Source: Toxorhynchites rutilus septentrionalis (lineage: Eukaryota; Arthropoda; Insecta; Diptera; Culicidae). Taken from it: a DNA stretch of 64,000 bases. The notes under the pieces were generated by a model, which was not told the origin of the DNA, did no database searches, and saw only the letters and a program-made list of their open reading frames with translations. Below are positions 10,684-23,028 of the stretch, piece by piece. Position 1 is the first letter of the stretch. Every line of letters begins with the position of its first letter. The stretch spans positions 80,291,569-80,355,568 of the forward strand of contig NC_073745.1 of assembly GCF_029784135.1 (NCBI RefSeq), read 5' to 3'. A program made the translations under genes and the position numbers.

Positions 10684-11790
10684 TGACGTAGAACTACGTC
10701 TTTCATTTCTATACTGGGGTGTAAGTTCAAACTTTCGCAAACGAAAGCGTTACGCCGGAGAACGAGATTTTGAGTGTTAATAGCTCCTAAACAACTGAAT
10801 GAAATAGTAAGATAAACATTTCATTCGAAAGACAAAAAGTCTACGCGTTATATGATTGTTACTTTTTGATCCAAAAATTTGTTTCAATAGCCCTAAAATT
10901 ACTTTCAAAACAGGCTATTGAAATCACACCAATCGGTATATAAGCGAGTGCCGCTTGGAAATCAATTCAGTTATAATTGCGCAACGATTGAGGTACGATC
11001 GCTGGAATGGATGGATGTTTCCCTAACACAGAATTCAAAATCATGGAGCTAGGGGAAATTGGCATAGTAAATTAGATGCAACCAGCGGGTACTTTTGTAT
11101 TCGTTGGAGTTTCTGCAAATTGGTATTTTTTCCTAACACAGACTTCAAAATCATGAAGCCTGGGGAAATTGGCATTGCAAAATAGATGCGAGCTGCGGGT
11201 ACTTTTGTACTTGCTTGCGTTTCTGGAAATCGGAATGCTTCCCTAACACAGGCTTCAAAACCATAGAGCCTATGGAATCGGCATAGCAAATCAGATGCAA
11301 GCAGCGGGTGCTATTGTACTCGGATTGATTATGGATTTGATATGGTATGATACGGTGTAGTGGATATAATCGAAGTGGATATTACATTGCATATCGAAGA
11401 AATCACATTTATAGAAGCAGCGTTATAAAATTATTTGCTTACGAATGCTGCAATCGATCGTCGTTATTGGGAAGTTGGAATTGTTGGGAAGGGGGTCTTA
11501 TTTTCGCTGTGTAATTCCGAGGAGGAATCTATTCCTTCTCAAGCGTTAATAATCCTGATCCGGATCAACGATGATTCCAATTGTCGGGGTTTGGGGAGTG
11601 GGTATTTCCGAGGAGGAATCGATTCCCTCTTTGAACGTTAATAATTCTTTTCCGGCTAAACGAAGTGTGATAATCACTTTATTCGATAGATGAAACGTCT
11701 AAGATTCATATGCTTGTTACTTATTGATTGCTAAGTCGGCGTTAGTTCTACGTCCACCTTGCGGTTCTATCAAAGATATAACCCACTTCT
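10684..11790. mobile_element. About 1.1 kb insertion carrying a tandem repeat array
   Basis: This block interrupts I-like copy 3 between GAGTTTT and AGTTTTTTATGG, so GTTTT may be its target duplication. It begins with the near-palindrome GACGTAGAACTACGTC (10685-10700) and, near its right end, has the inverted half GTTAGTTCTACGTCC. It has no clear ORF. Inside, about 10999-11330, lie three tandem units of roughly 108 bp (TTCCCTAACACAG, CTTCAAAA-CAT, GGGGAAATTGGCAT, AGCGGGTACTTTTGTA). Related units occur inverted at 56567-56760. The transposon class is unknown. Confidence 0.55.
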
Positions 11791-13089
11791 AGTTTTTTAT
11801 GGTAAAATTCACTCTTGCTCTTTTTTCATATAACAATTCTGCTCCGGGATCGGATAGAATTCAGTTCAACTCTCATTTCAATTTCTTTTTCATAAATCAC
11901 TTGTTGAATTTATTTAATCAGTTTCTGGAGCATTTCTATTGTTCCGGATGATTTGGATTATCATCGATCCGAGATCGTTCCAACGATCTTCGAAACAAAG
12001 TATTTACGTATCATTTGTGGTAATATCGATGATATTTTATCGATGGGTCCTCTATGAACGAGTTCACAGGATTTGGAGCGTTCAACGAAAATTTCAGTAC
12101 CTCCCACAGTCTTCAGTTTCCTTGCTCAGTATGTATTGCTGAATTGGCAGGTATACACTGCGCGTTTGATAGCATCACCTCACGACCTGTTGAACATTAT
12201 TACATTGCAACAGATAGTCTTAGCGCTGTCGAAGCTATCCGTTCAGCGAGGCCGGATCATCACTCGTCGTGCTATACCAGAAACTTTTGGTGGTTTATCC
12301 AGACGCTGTTATGCCTGGGTCACATTGCTCAATTCCGGGTAATGTGAGGGCTGACTTGTTACCAAAGGTGCATTTTAGGTGCAAATCTGCAATACTATCG
12401 ATAACTGGCAACGCAAATCGAACGAAGATCAAATGGACTGGTGGCACCACTCGATTATTCGTAAAGTTAACCTCAAACAGTGTGTAAAAGTCTGAAATTG
12501 ATTCGGGATAAGGATTAAGGAGACAATGTGTCCTCGAATCCTTATACCCTCATTTACTTCCTTCGCGAACAATTCGCTCCATGATTAACAGTAGAATAAG
12601 TTGAAATGTAAATACATAATAGATATAAAACTAAATTTAAGATTTGTTTAACATGCGTGAAATTGAAATTCTATAAGGACGCTACTAGAGGAGATGTCCC
12701 CAGCAAATTTATGTTCGTTTTCGCGAGGAATTTCTCGATTTGTGCCTATTTGTGACATTACGCTTTTTTTGTGTCGTTATTTTTGTTGTTCTCATCTCTT
12801 TCCGATTTCTTCTGGTCACGATAAAAACAACACACAGATCCTATTCTATTCGCGCCCGAAAAACAGCTTACATTGTCGGCAAAATTTCAAGTAACATTCG
12901 TTCTCATGGCATTGTTCTCATTGTGAAATTGACTCTCAGCTATCTCTTGACATACATTGCTCGCTGTCTAGAGTAATACTAAAAAACTAAAATCGCAGCA
13001 CAGGGCCAAACGCCACATACTCCTTTTAGACGACAAAACTGGGGTAGCACAAATTGGAGAAATCAAAACGTTGGATTTATACGGCGTCT

Positions 13090-13345
13090 AAGGTTGTGTG
13101 GTTAGCGTAACAGTCTCACAACCCGGCCAACCCTGGTTCAATCCCAGCTGGCGTCGTCGGGATTTTCTGAGGTGATAAATCTCTGGTTACGTCTTTCTTC
13201 GGGAGGGAAATAAAGCTGTTGTTCCGGCTCAAAAGTTTTTGAGTCTGATAGGTAGGTTACAGGTTGAGTCACCTCCCTGATGTCGGTGAATGGCACTGAA
13301 GTGGCGGAGATCGGCCGACGAAGATTTAAGAAGATTTACAAATGT
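13090..13345 (+). mobile_element. tRNA-derived SINE (Feilai-like)
   Basis: The start resembles a tRNA, with box A-like TGTGGTTAGCGT (13097-13108) and a perfect-looking box B GGTTCAATCCC (13135-13145) about 27 bp later, the spacing used by RNA polymerase III promoters. A tRNA-unrelated body follows. Feilai-type SINEs of Aedes have this design; naming the family is inference. Confidence 0.6.
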
Positions 13346-13568
13346 GGAATTTAGCGCAGTAGAAAATCAAACGTAACACATAATTCATTGGACTGTCCCG
13401 TATTCGTGTATTCATATTGAATGAACAACTGAGAGAGCACAGATTGCTTGTGCTTGACCATACAGTACGCTAGATTTTTGTGTAGATAATGCATGACATT
13501 TTTCAATTGCTCGATAGTTAGTTTCATAAAATATATAATGTTTTTTCATTGTTATAAATTGTTATGGG

Positions 13569-13800
13569 CAGCGTTGCCAATGTTCCAGTTTAAACTGGAT
13601 TCTTCCAGTTTTTTTCACTCGGTCCAGTCAAACAGTTAAACCCCAAAATCTTTCAGTTTTTTCAAATATTATCCAGTTTTATTCAGTTTTTTATATGTGT
13701 GCTTCAGTTTTACCCATTTTATGTAAAATAAATTCAAAATGTATAAACAATATCCCTCACTCACCCTTCCCAATTTAGTTTTTTTACATTCATCATTCGT
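13569..13800 (+). repeat. End fragment of a hAT-like element
   Basis: It starts CAGCGTTGCC and contains many CAGTTTT-type subterminal motifs. It is the inverted relative of 1-207. No opposite end or target duplication was found nearby. Just before it, 13490-13560 (CATTTTTCAATTGCTCGATAG, TAGTTTCAT) matches the repeats at about 56815 and 58480. Confidence 0.5.
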
Positions 13801-15159
13801 TCGATCCAATTTGGGGTTACCTTGGATTGATCTTTCTTTTATTTCACACTTAACTCAGTGTTATTTTTTTCTTGCTTACACTTCCGAATTTCTAGGTCCT
13901 CCTAGTTGAGACTAATTGAACTACCATTTCAACTAGCAACGTTCATAGTCTTACCCAAATAGGTTCATAGAGCCCGTGTGCTATGCTGGCTTTGAATTTG
14001 TATAATCATCAAATGTTATAGGCCCTCCAAATAATTTTAAATTTCAGAAGACCTTAATGTCAATGAGTTCCATTGACTTTTATTGATATGAACATAAAAC
14101 CCAAGATTACTTGGTGGTTCCCCGTTTACATCAATGGGATATTAGTTTTTAATTTTTAGTTCTAAATAGCATTAATATTACGCATGATCTAAACTCTCCT
14201 ATTTGATGGATATTTCGAATGCAGGCTTTGCATAAAATACATAAGCAATATAGTGTTTATTTAGCAAGTGTGTATACTATGGATATTTTTCCAAAGGTAT
14301 ATTCTCGAGCAGGAGGAAACACTTAAGGATACCTAATTTTGATCTTGATACCCAAATTTAGTTTGGACAAGTCTGATATAAAAGTAAAATACTAAAGAAT
14401 AATATCAAAATTGGAGAGAAATAGGTTTTCAATACCAATATTTTATAATTACAATACCACAGTAACACTTGAGTAGTGTTGCTTCAGTATTGAATGTGCT
14501 CTTATTAATATTGGTATAATATTATGGGAACCGATGAAAAAATTTTCCAGAATTTTGATGCATAGATCACTGCATAAATTATTGCACGGAGACGTCTGTT
14601 TGAGTTTCCATTCGTTGCCATTTCCAAGGTCTATATTCAAATGTTAACAAATGGGAGCTGAAACAAACCACGCAAGAACGTCAAATCGAAGATTGATTTT
14701 TCTTATCCTACGTTCTTCGTGAATGAGAAAAAGATAGCAATGAATATGATCAAACGGAACATTACAGAAATCAAAATTTGCGTTATTACAAAAAGAACAG
14801 GATTGGAGTTAAATTCCGTGTCACTATGCCCCTCAATTAATTTGGACATGACATGTCATGAAGGACATGATGGACATGAAGCAAAAAATACGAGATTTTT
14901 CAAGTTTTACCCAAATGAAACCATATTTTCTAGAAAGAATTGAGGATATTGTTTTACAGTAATGTTCGAGTAGTGGGAACATCATTTGGATCTCCTCGAC
15001 TTATATGATAAATTGTTTATTTCGCCATTTTATGAACTGCATATGAATACGACATGAAGCTTCAAAGGAGATTTTATTTCTCAATCATTGGAATGGGTAA
15101 AAAATCATTTTAAAGTCAATCTTTTTGAAATAAAATGGTTTTACAGGATCCAGTTTTTT

Positions 15160-15330
15160 AAAGAGCGATCTTCCAAATCGATTGATACAAAAATCCGGAA
15201 ATGATTGTGCAATAAGCCTTCAAAATTGGACAATTTTCGCGATGTGGCAAATTTTCAGTTTTTCAATTTGCATTCCCAATATTTTCCCGAAAGACGTAAT
15301 CCTACGTCATAAAAGTTTCAAAACGTTTGG
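15160..15330 (+). repeat. Dispersed repeat with GACGTAATCCTACGTC motif
   Basis: The order ATCGATTGATRCAAAAAT, AAATTGGACAATTTTC, CAATTTGCATTCCCAATAT and GACGTAATCCTACGTC (15293-15308) is shared with 56890-57040 and, inverted, with 58275-58460. Confidence 0.6.
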
Positions 15331-15479
15331 AAATTTTTAGAGTAATACGAGAGCACCAACATTTACACCGTTATACGGAAAGATGTATCGAGCAATTACT
15401 AACACGTAGCTATGCTTTAGTCCTTTTCCCATAGAAAAATGTTCCGAACGGTTCTTCTACTTGAATGATTCTGACGTTT

Positions 15480-16260
15480 CACTGTCAACGTATTGGGACT
15501 CCAATATCAATGTATATGGCTTCATTGTATTTCTGAGGAGCATGTTTAAAGGCGCGGGACCATGTTGAAATAAGTCTCGAAGCCACAACTGGAATTGAGC
15601 CAAAGGCACCTATACCACGATTGGCATGGATACCACCATCCACTCGGCCAGCAAACTGATTCCCGTTTTCAATGATTTCCAATTTTAATCCATCTGGAAC
15701 CAATCAGAACAGCAGATATTCTTCAACGCGTGCACATCGGTGAAGAGGGAAGCGTGCCGACGGATGAATCCAAGAATAGAGAATGGTGTTGATGCGCATA
15801 CCGTTAATGCCACTGAGTTTCAGCACTGTATTTATGTGTTCTTGCAAGGTTACACGATCCAGAGACAAGGTAAGAAGTAATCATAGAAAATTAATGGGTC
15901 AAGGACAATGTCCTGAAGTACACTAGACGAAATATCAAACCAGCCAGATCGTATGAATTTGATCATCGCGGACCCGGAATGATCCGATGAGTATGACTAC
16001 AGCCACTCCATAAACCAAACGGGAAATCCCATGTGTTTTATCTTGTTGATGAAAAGTTAAATACAGAACAGTGTCGAATTCCTTCGCAAAATCGATATAC
16101 GCCGACTCTACTTGTGTCGTCTGACTATTGCCATGACTATCGAATTCGTGCTTTTGTTCGGATACTTTGAATAAATATCTGCTACAAATCATCAAGAATC
16201 TAGAATTTTTGAAACATTTGAGCTGTATACTGTGAATTGGCCCGTACTGTACCATTCCAT
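15480..16260 (-). mobile_element. LINE reverse-transcriptase remnant
   Basis: The minus frame at 15935-16255 reads VESAYIDFAKEFDTV, the RT motif 'YxDFxKAFDxV' of Jockey/CR1-type LINEs, followed by GSFRVRDDQIH, which fits the next conserved block. The frame below (15485-15703, NQFAGRVDGGIHANRGIGAF) may be its continuation but I do not recognise it. The frames are broken. Confidence 0.5.
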
Positions 16261-16521
16261 CTTAGGCAACCATCAATTGATTGCTGAAATTTTCGGTTAT
16301 GAAAAGGGGATTTCAGTTATTGTTCAAGTTTTCATTTTTCGCACTCATGAAGTTAGGTTGAGTATTTTATTTTTCCTTTTTTTTTATTAAACGATCCTAA
16401 ATATCAGAACATGTTAGTAATGAAGAGAGCGAAGCGAAGAGTGCGCTCTGTAATCAAATATTGCGCAATCATGATGCAGGGATATAATCTGATAAAATAT
16501 TTGCAACGTAAAACTACTCAC

Positions 16522-17761
16522 TCAATTCGGCATCCTCCTGTGGCACATTGGACCATTTCCCCGGACGACATGCAGAATGGAAGAAGACGGCCAGCGCGGC
16601 TGTCTCAATTTCGGCCGCACTCTGGGACTCGACACATGTCGCTGGAGCAACCGATCGTTCGAAATGCTTCAGAAAACGTTCGCTCCAACGCTGCTGGCGA
16701 CCGTAGTGTAGTCCTGGATGGCAAAATTTAGATCCGCGCAGTCCATCCAAGCCACCTTGGTGGTTGGCAGGAACGACCACCACCGATCGGAAATCAACGG
16801 TTTCCCGCTGCCGATCAGTGTGTCTCAACTCTCGGACAACCGTTATACCATCCCAGGCTAGCGTAGCCAACTGGAGCATGCTTTCTGCACTGAAGACACC
16901 AATATCGGCCGTTCCATTGCGGATTCGTTGTGCGCACTCAATGCTGTTGGGAAGGAAATGAAGCACCCGTTAGTCATCAATTCCAGTAGCAAAACATTCT
17001 GGCTCAAACGGTACCTGTCTTGAACGGTGACACATACGACTTCCGAATTACCGCGTTGAAGTTGAAGACACTGTTCGGCAAACCTGGTAGTTGCACATAT
17101 CCTATCTGGAAAATGAACAAATAAAAGTTTGAACAATCAATGAAAATCCAACAACTTGAAGTGCGGCCAAACAAATACGCCGGGTGCTTATCTTATCTAG
17201 ACGGCGACAGCAGTGAATCGACGCTACAATTACGCCATTTTTTCGTTTTATAGAAAGAGCAGAAATTACGAAAATTTCGACCAGCCATTGAATCGTTATC
17301 ATAACGGATTAAATTTGTCACTACAGCTTGTGATTTTGTATTGGCTTATCGAGCATACCCGGTGCTGTTATACGTTCCGCTGGTCGAAAATAACATGTGC
17401 CTCTATTTGAACTTTGATATTTTTTTCGAATAAAGACTGATGATCTAATATAAGGGTGAGACCGAATCGAACTCCCTATGAGGGTAACATTTTTGATCGT
17501 TTTCACTGCCCAAAGTCCAAAGCGGTTTTCGCATTAAAAGTACAATGGATCATTGATCACAAGTGTTCGTTGAGAATCTGGTGCTGTTTCGCTTGCCACT
17601 CGACGGTAGATCATATTGTTTGCGCTTAATCCAATTTGCTGCACCTGTACCACACCCCGTTCGAGTTCTGAATCACACGACTCACCTACAATCTGGCCAC
17701 TGGCCCCACTGAAAACATACAACACAATAACCAAACATGCACTTGCGAATATCCTCGCCAT
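16522..17761 (-). CDS. Transferrin, exons 1-3 (signal peptide and N-lobe)
   Basis: Exon 1 is 17686-17761 (ATG at 17759-17761), a signal peptide MARIFASACLVIVLYVFSGA ending at TAG|GTGAGT. Exon 2 is 17015-17105 (acceptor TTTTCCAG, donor AG|GTACCG). Exon 3 is 16522-16943 (acceptor TTCCCAACAG, donor TTGA|GTGAGT). Introns are 580, 71 and 7,777 bp. All phases agree, and with exons 4-6 the coding length is 2,298 nt (765 aa plus stop). The joined N-terminus reads ...GQIV-DRICATTRFAEQCL..., then SIECAQRIRNGTADIGVFSA, the usual start of a transferrin N-lobe. The reading frame runs on past the exon 1 donor to 17534, but that extension has no transferrin similarity. A MITE lies about 0.6 kb upstream of the start. 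Confidence 0.85.
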
Positions 17762-18388
17762 TTTTCGAGGACGAGCTTTGCGTTGGCAGGAAACGATTCA
17801 CTTCACCTATAAATTAGCCTTATTTTAAAAATTATCACCAATTCATAATAAAAATTTTAGATTTCGATGCTCTCGGAGTGAAGTACTGATGGGGACTGAT
17901 AAAACTGGGTATATTGAAGAGTTTTGTAAGTGTTTCGCGCACAAACGAGTCAGTGGGTTGTTATCTGATAAGAAGTTGGTAACGGGTGATAAGATACGAG
18001 TATCCACATCGGTGTAATTCTATTGAAGTGATAGTGCATCACCACTACGCCGAAAAATACCAACCGTTTATTAGAAATATTTTATTCTCCTATGATTTGT
18101 CATATCATATCATATTGTACAAAACCTTAGAGTGCCATAATTTATTAGAACCGACAATATATGCAAAATACTATCGATATTGTGAATGTTCAACCAATGT
18201 GAAAAGCCAAAGGTAGAAAGGAGTACATATTCTTGAACGCATTCTAGAGGAAAGTACAATCTGATCATGACATTCACATCTGATTATGAAATTCAAACAA
18301 AACATCTTGCTTTGCGTTCTCCCGATTGATAGCCCGACCCGGGCTTGATTCGTTTTGCGCCAACCTTACCCGAACAAAATACTCCCCC
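17762..18388. other. 5' flank of the transferrin gene
   Basis: AT-rich with no ORF of interest. It should contain the transferrin promoter and 5' UTR, but I can point to no specific core-promoter motif. Confidence 0.3.
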
Positions 18389-18579
18389 TTATTCCGCGCG
18401 GCGAATGACGTGAGATAGTGAATTTTCTCGCTTTATTGTGGAAGCCACCTTACTTTTCAGCTCCTATTTGATACCCGAATCGATAACATATCTCACCTAG
18501 TGACAAACTAAAGTCACGCCATTCGCCTTCGGGAACACCGTGACTTGAGCCATCTCACGTCATTCGCCGCGCGGAATAA
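18389..18579. mobile_element. 191 bp MITE with perfect 28 bp inverted repeats
   Basis: The segments 18389-18416 and 18552-18579 are exact reverse complements (core TTCCGCGCGGCGAATGACG). If the first bases TTA/TAA belong to the target, the element sits at a TA. The inside is non-coding. Perfect TIRs suggest a recent insertion. No transposase related to these ends is in the window. Confidence 0.85.
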
Positions 18580-19350
18580 AGGAGACTATCTCGTGTTTTC
18601 CGTATTTCGAACTTCGCAGTCATCGTGCTTTAGTAATCTCCCGCCGTTAACCGTTTTGAATGGCAGATCAGAATCGGCATCTTGTAGCTAATTATGCAAA
18701 GAATTCCTCACTTGTAGCGGGTAAACAACGATAAATGATCCGGAATGTAGTGCCTTCAAAAAAGCTATATACACACATATACCATAGCGGAAAAAAAATA
18801 AATCATCGTTTTGAGTACAGGCAGTCCTTTTTTGTGCGGGGGATAGGGACCGCATAAAAAAAATTCCCCCAAGAAAATAGATCAAATCCACGCCGTTCAC
18901 TGTTCGATTTCCTTTTGTTTCCCTGCTTTGCGATGGGACAGTTTGCTTTTTCGGTTGCGTGTGGCCGAGTGTGCTTTTATTTTTTTTTTTTTAAATCGTT
19001 TATTTTTACAGGCTCAGTTACATAATTTTAAAGGAGCCAAACTCCTATCTGTATTGTTACAACTATATATAACATTTTTCATTAATTCTAGTGTTAATGG
19101 GGTAGAGAACCGATTACTCGCGGTTTGCTCGAGTTTAGAAGGGTGACATTTTTTCAGGAAAAGGAAGGGATATAAGGATATGTTGACAATGTTCACACTC
19201 ACATTCGCACTCACATTCATCATACTCAATTCTTAAGCCTATCTTATATCTAATATGTATTTACATTTCACCTTATTCTATTGTTAGTAAGAAGGGATTT
19301 GATTTCTTGCGAAGGAAAAGGAAAAGGAGAATATAAGGATATAAGGACAA

Positions 19351-22300
19351 TCAGACACGAAGATCGATAACTTTTAGGAAGACATATATTTGGGACATGT
19401 AATCAAGGTCTAAACCAGCCAACACATCTCTCACCGGCACATTGGGCTGTCTTCCTCGGGCCCGAAGGGAGTTTTTTAAATTCGATCTGGCGACCAGATA
19501 CACCTCGCACGACCAAACAATGTGCTCGATGTCGTGATAACCTTGGCCACAAACGCAGAGATTGCTGCTGGCAAGATTGAAACGGAAGAGTAGTGCATCT
19601 AACGAACAGTGATTGGACATGAGTCGGGAGAAGGTGCGAATAAAGTCCCGACTCAAGTCTAGACTTTTGAACCACGGTTTGAGGCTAACCTTAGGGATAA
19701 TCGAGTGAAACCACCGGCCCAATTCATCTTCATTCCACTTGCGTTGCCAGTTAGCGATGGTATTTTTGCGGACTAAAGAATAAAATTCATTGAAGGCGAT
19801 TTGACGCTGATATATATCGCCTTCAATTGCACCTACCTTTGCTAATGAGTCAGCCCTCTCATTACCCGGAATGGAGCAATGTGAAGGGACCCAGATAAAG
19901 GTAATGACATAACAGCGTCTGGATAAAGCACTCAAAATTTATCGTATTCTCTCAAGGAAGTACGGCGAGTGCTTTTCCGGCCTCACTGAACGGATAGCTT
20001 CGACAGAGCTAAGACTATCCGTTACAATGTAATAGTGTTCAACAGGTCGTGAGGCGACGCTGTCCAGCGCCCAATGAATTGCTGCCAATTCAGCAATATA
20101 CACTGAGCAAAGATTCTGAAGACTGTGAGAGGTGCTAAAAAATTCGTTGAACACTCCAAATCCTGTGGACTCATTCATAGAGGACCCATCAGTAAAGTAC
20201 ATATTATCACAATTGATACGCCCATACTTTGCATTGAAGATCGTAGGAACGATCCCCGATCGATGATAATCTGGAATTCCATGGATTTTCTCCTTCATGA
20301 ACAGATCAAAATGTACAGAGGAATTGATGTAGTCAGAAAAACAAACACGGTTGGGAATATACGAAGAAGGATCAACCTGCATGGAGATGAATTCATGATA
20401 TGAAGTCATGAATCCAGAATGAAAATTTAGCCCGATCAGCTGCTCAAAATTTCCGATCACCAATGGATTCATAACCTTACACCGGATGAGGAACCGAAGA
20501 GATAATAAATTGAAGCGATCTTTTAGTGGGAGTACGCCTGCCAAAACCTCGAGACTCATGGTATGCGTTGAGGGCATACATCCCAACGCAATACGGAGAC
20601 AAAGATACTGAATTCGCTCGAGTTTAATGAGGTGTGTTTTGGCAGCTGATTGAAAACAGAAACTGCCATACTCCATCACTGAGAGAATAGTTGTTCGATA
20701 CAACATAATAAGATCTTCGGGATGGGCTCCCCACCAGGTGCCGGTAATTGTACGGAGAAAGTTTATTCTTTGTTAGCATTTTTTACTCAGATACCTAATA
20801 TGGGCCCCCCAAGTACATTTGGAGTCGAACCATACCCCAAGATACTTGAATGACATAGCATGAGTGATCGGTTTACCCAAAAGTTGAAGCTTTGGTTTTG
20901 CTGGTCTATGCTTCCTAGTAAAAACCACCATCTCTGTTTTCTCCGTGGAGAATTCGATCCCTAGCTCAATGGCCCAGGTTGAAAAATTGTTCAAAGTATC
21001 TTGTAAGGGTTCTTGCAGGTCGGATTCTTTTGATCCTACGACAGACACTACTCCATCATCTGCAAGTTGTCTTAAGCTGCAATTTTGTGTAAGGCAATTG
21101 TCAATGTCGCTTACATAGAAGTTGTACAAAAGGGGGCTTAAACAGGAGCCCTGAGGGAGGCCCATGTAAGAGACCCGACTCACTGCCGAATCTCCGTGAG
21201 AAAAATTCAAATGTTTCTCACAAAGCAAGTTATATAACATATTATTCAATAGAGGCGGTAGACCCCGAGAGTGTAATTTATCTGACAAAACCTCTATTGA
21301 AACAGAATCAAAGGCCCCCTTTATGTCCAAGAATATTGAAGCCATTTGTTTTTTTTTCGGCGTAAGCCATTTGAATTTCTGAAGAAAGCAACGCAAGACA
21401 ATCATTCGTCCCCTTGCCCCTGCGGAACCCATATTGTGTATCTGAGAGTAAGCCATTCGTTTCAACCCAACGATCAAGGCGAAACAAGATCATTTTCTCC
21501 AACAATTTCCGTATACAAGACAGCATTGCTATTGGGCGGTACGAATTGAAGTCGGACGCGGGTTTTCCGGGTTTTTGAATAGCTATAATTCGCACTTGTC
21601 TCCAATCATCTGAAACAATATTATTCTCCAGAAACCGATTGAATAAATTTAACAAGCGATGTTTCGCCACATCAGGGAGGTGTTTCAACAAGTTGAACTT
21701 AATTCTATCCGTTCCTGGAGCCGAATTGTTACAAGAAAGGAGAGCAAGAGAGAATTCTACCATCGAAAACTCGGAATCAAGATCACACCTATCTTGTGGT
21801 ATATTTCGAAAAATTTTTTGCACAGGAACGGAATCGGGACAAACTTTCCGTGCAAATTTAAAAATCCATCGATGTGAATATTCTTCGCTTTCATTCGATG
21901 AAGAGCGATTTCTCATGTTTCGAGCCACTTTCCATAATTTTTTCATTGACGTTTCTCGTGACAAACCTCCCACGAAAGTTCGCCAATAAGCACGTTTTTT
22001 CCCTTTGATCAAGTTTTTAAATTGATTTTCACGGTCCAAATACGTTTGAAAATTCTCAATGGTTCCACGTTTTCGAAAAGCTTTAAATGCGTTCGATTTA
22101 TCCTGATAAAGCTTGGAACATTGGCTATCCCACCATGGATTGGGAAGCCTTAGACGAATAGTGGAGCCTGGGATGGGTTTCGTTTGAGCACGAACCGCGC
22201 TGTCATAGATCAAACGAGAAAGGAAGTTATACTCCTCCAATGGAGGTAAACCATCTCTGGAATTGATGGCTACAGCAATCGCGTCCGCATATTTTTTCCA

Positions 22301-23028
22301 GTCAATGTGTCTTGTGAGGTCATATGCCATGTTTATAGATTCAGAAGAATTCGACCCAATGGTGATGGAAATTTTGATTGGCAAGTGATCACTACCGTTG
22401 GGGTCCTGGATTACATTCCACTTGCAATCTAACGATAGTGAATTCGAGCAAAGCGAGAGGTCAAGAGCACTTGGGTTAGCAGGAGGTTTAGGTACACGTG
22501 TTGTTTCCCCAGTGTTCAAAACGGTCATATTGAAGCTGTTACAAAGATCATATATCAACAATGAACGATTGTCGTCGTACTGTTCCCCCCAGGCAGTTCC
22601 GTGAGAGTTGAAGTCTCCCAAGATCAATCGTGGCTCAGGAAGGAGTGAGCACATGTCAACAAGTTGCTTGCGGCTAACCGCAGCTCTCGGAGGCCAATAC
22701 AAGCTGACAATACAGAGGTCTTTGCCTCTGATGTTTGCATGACAAGCAACAGCTTCGATCCCTCCAATAGGTGGAAGTTCAATTCTAAAAAATGGGTGGC
22801 ACTTATTGATCCCCAATAGTACCCCTCCGTATCTGTCATCGCGGTCCAAGCGTATTATATTAAAATCGTGGAAAGAGAGATCATTTTGTGAAGAGAGCCA
22901 GGTTTCGGACAGAGCAAAAACATCACAATTGAATTTATGAATTAGAAATTTGAAAGTATCCAATAATACTTTCGACAATTCCACTGTAAAACAGTGATAT
23001 CTCCGACCTCTCTATTTAAATTAGACAT
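19351..23028 (-). pseudogene. ORF2 of I-like copy 1 (endonuclease-RT-RNase H), broken
   Basis: ORF2 starts with ATG at 23026-23028, overlapping the ORF1 stop. An 8-nt deletion near 22965 shifts the frame at the start of the endonuclease. A nine-A run near 21350 (eight in copy 2) shifts it inside RT. CAA has become TAA at 20773-20775. A further in-frame TAA at 19939-19941 is shared with copy 2. Recognisable parts are LILGDFNSHGTAWGEQ (endonuclease), LPQGSCLSPLLYNFY and LRQLADDGVVSVVG (RT), YFTDGSSMNESTGFG and VTDSLSSVEAI (RNase H), then WVPSHCSIPGNERADSLAK. A Cys-rich end (CVCGQGYHDIEHIVWSC) follows. Confidence 0.88.

Larger units (their letters stand above)
8905..12645 (+). mobile_element. 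Decayed I-like non-LTR element (copy 3), interrupted twice
   Basis: This is an old copy of the family whose full-length member is at 50421-56457. Matching blocks are 8905-9160 (endonuclease; corresponds to about 52670-52940), 10447-10683 (to about 52938-53665, with an internal deletion of roughly 480 bp after CTTTCCATCAT), and 11790-12645 (RT start, then RNase H and 3' UTR). It is 5'-truncated in the endonuclease. Two later insertions split it (9161-10446 and about 10684-11790). Frames are broken throughout. The RNase H part at 12054-12350 still shows AELAGIHCAFDS-type and TDSLSAVEAIRSARPD sequences. Confidence 0.8.
8745..16521 (-). other. 7.8 kb transferrin intron 3 packed with retroelements
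   Basis: The donor is TTGA|GTGAGT (exon end 16522) and the acceptor is CCTTTGCAG (exon start 8744). Joining gives A + AA = Lys and restores DAELK-SKYPNLCELCQ, as expected in a transferrin. The intron contains, from left to right, a decayed I-like element with two nested insertions (8905-12645), a tRNA-derived SINE (about 13090-13345), a hAT-like end (13569-13800) and a LINE RT remnant (15480-16260). From 13800 to 15150 I see nothing recognisable. Confidence 0.85.

Noticed and set aside
11041..11289. 82-codon minus frame in the transferrin intron
   Set aside because: It is a by-product of the ~108 bp tandem repeats (108 is a multiple of three, so a frame stays open through the array).
15485..15703. 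Minus frame with GNQFAGRVDGGIHANRG as a possible host gene
   Set aside because: It has no splice signals or recognised family, and it lies next to a LINE RT remnant inside an intron; probably part of that remnant.
17102..17302. Alternative transferrin signal-peptide exon beginning MITIQWLVEIFVISAL
   Set aside because: No convincing donor with phase 1 exists there, whereas the exon at 17686-17761 has a typical signal peptide and a consensus GTGAGT donor in the right phase.
17534..17685. Continuation of the transferrin exon 1 frame as coding sequence
   Set aside because: It shows no transferrin similarity and lies beyond a strong splice donor; it is read as intron.
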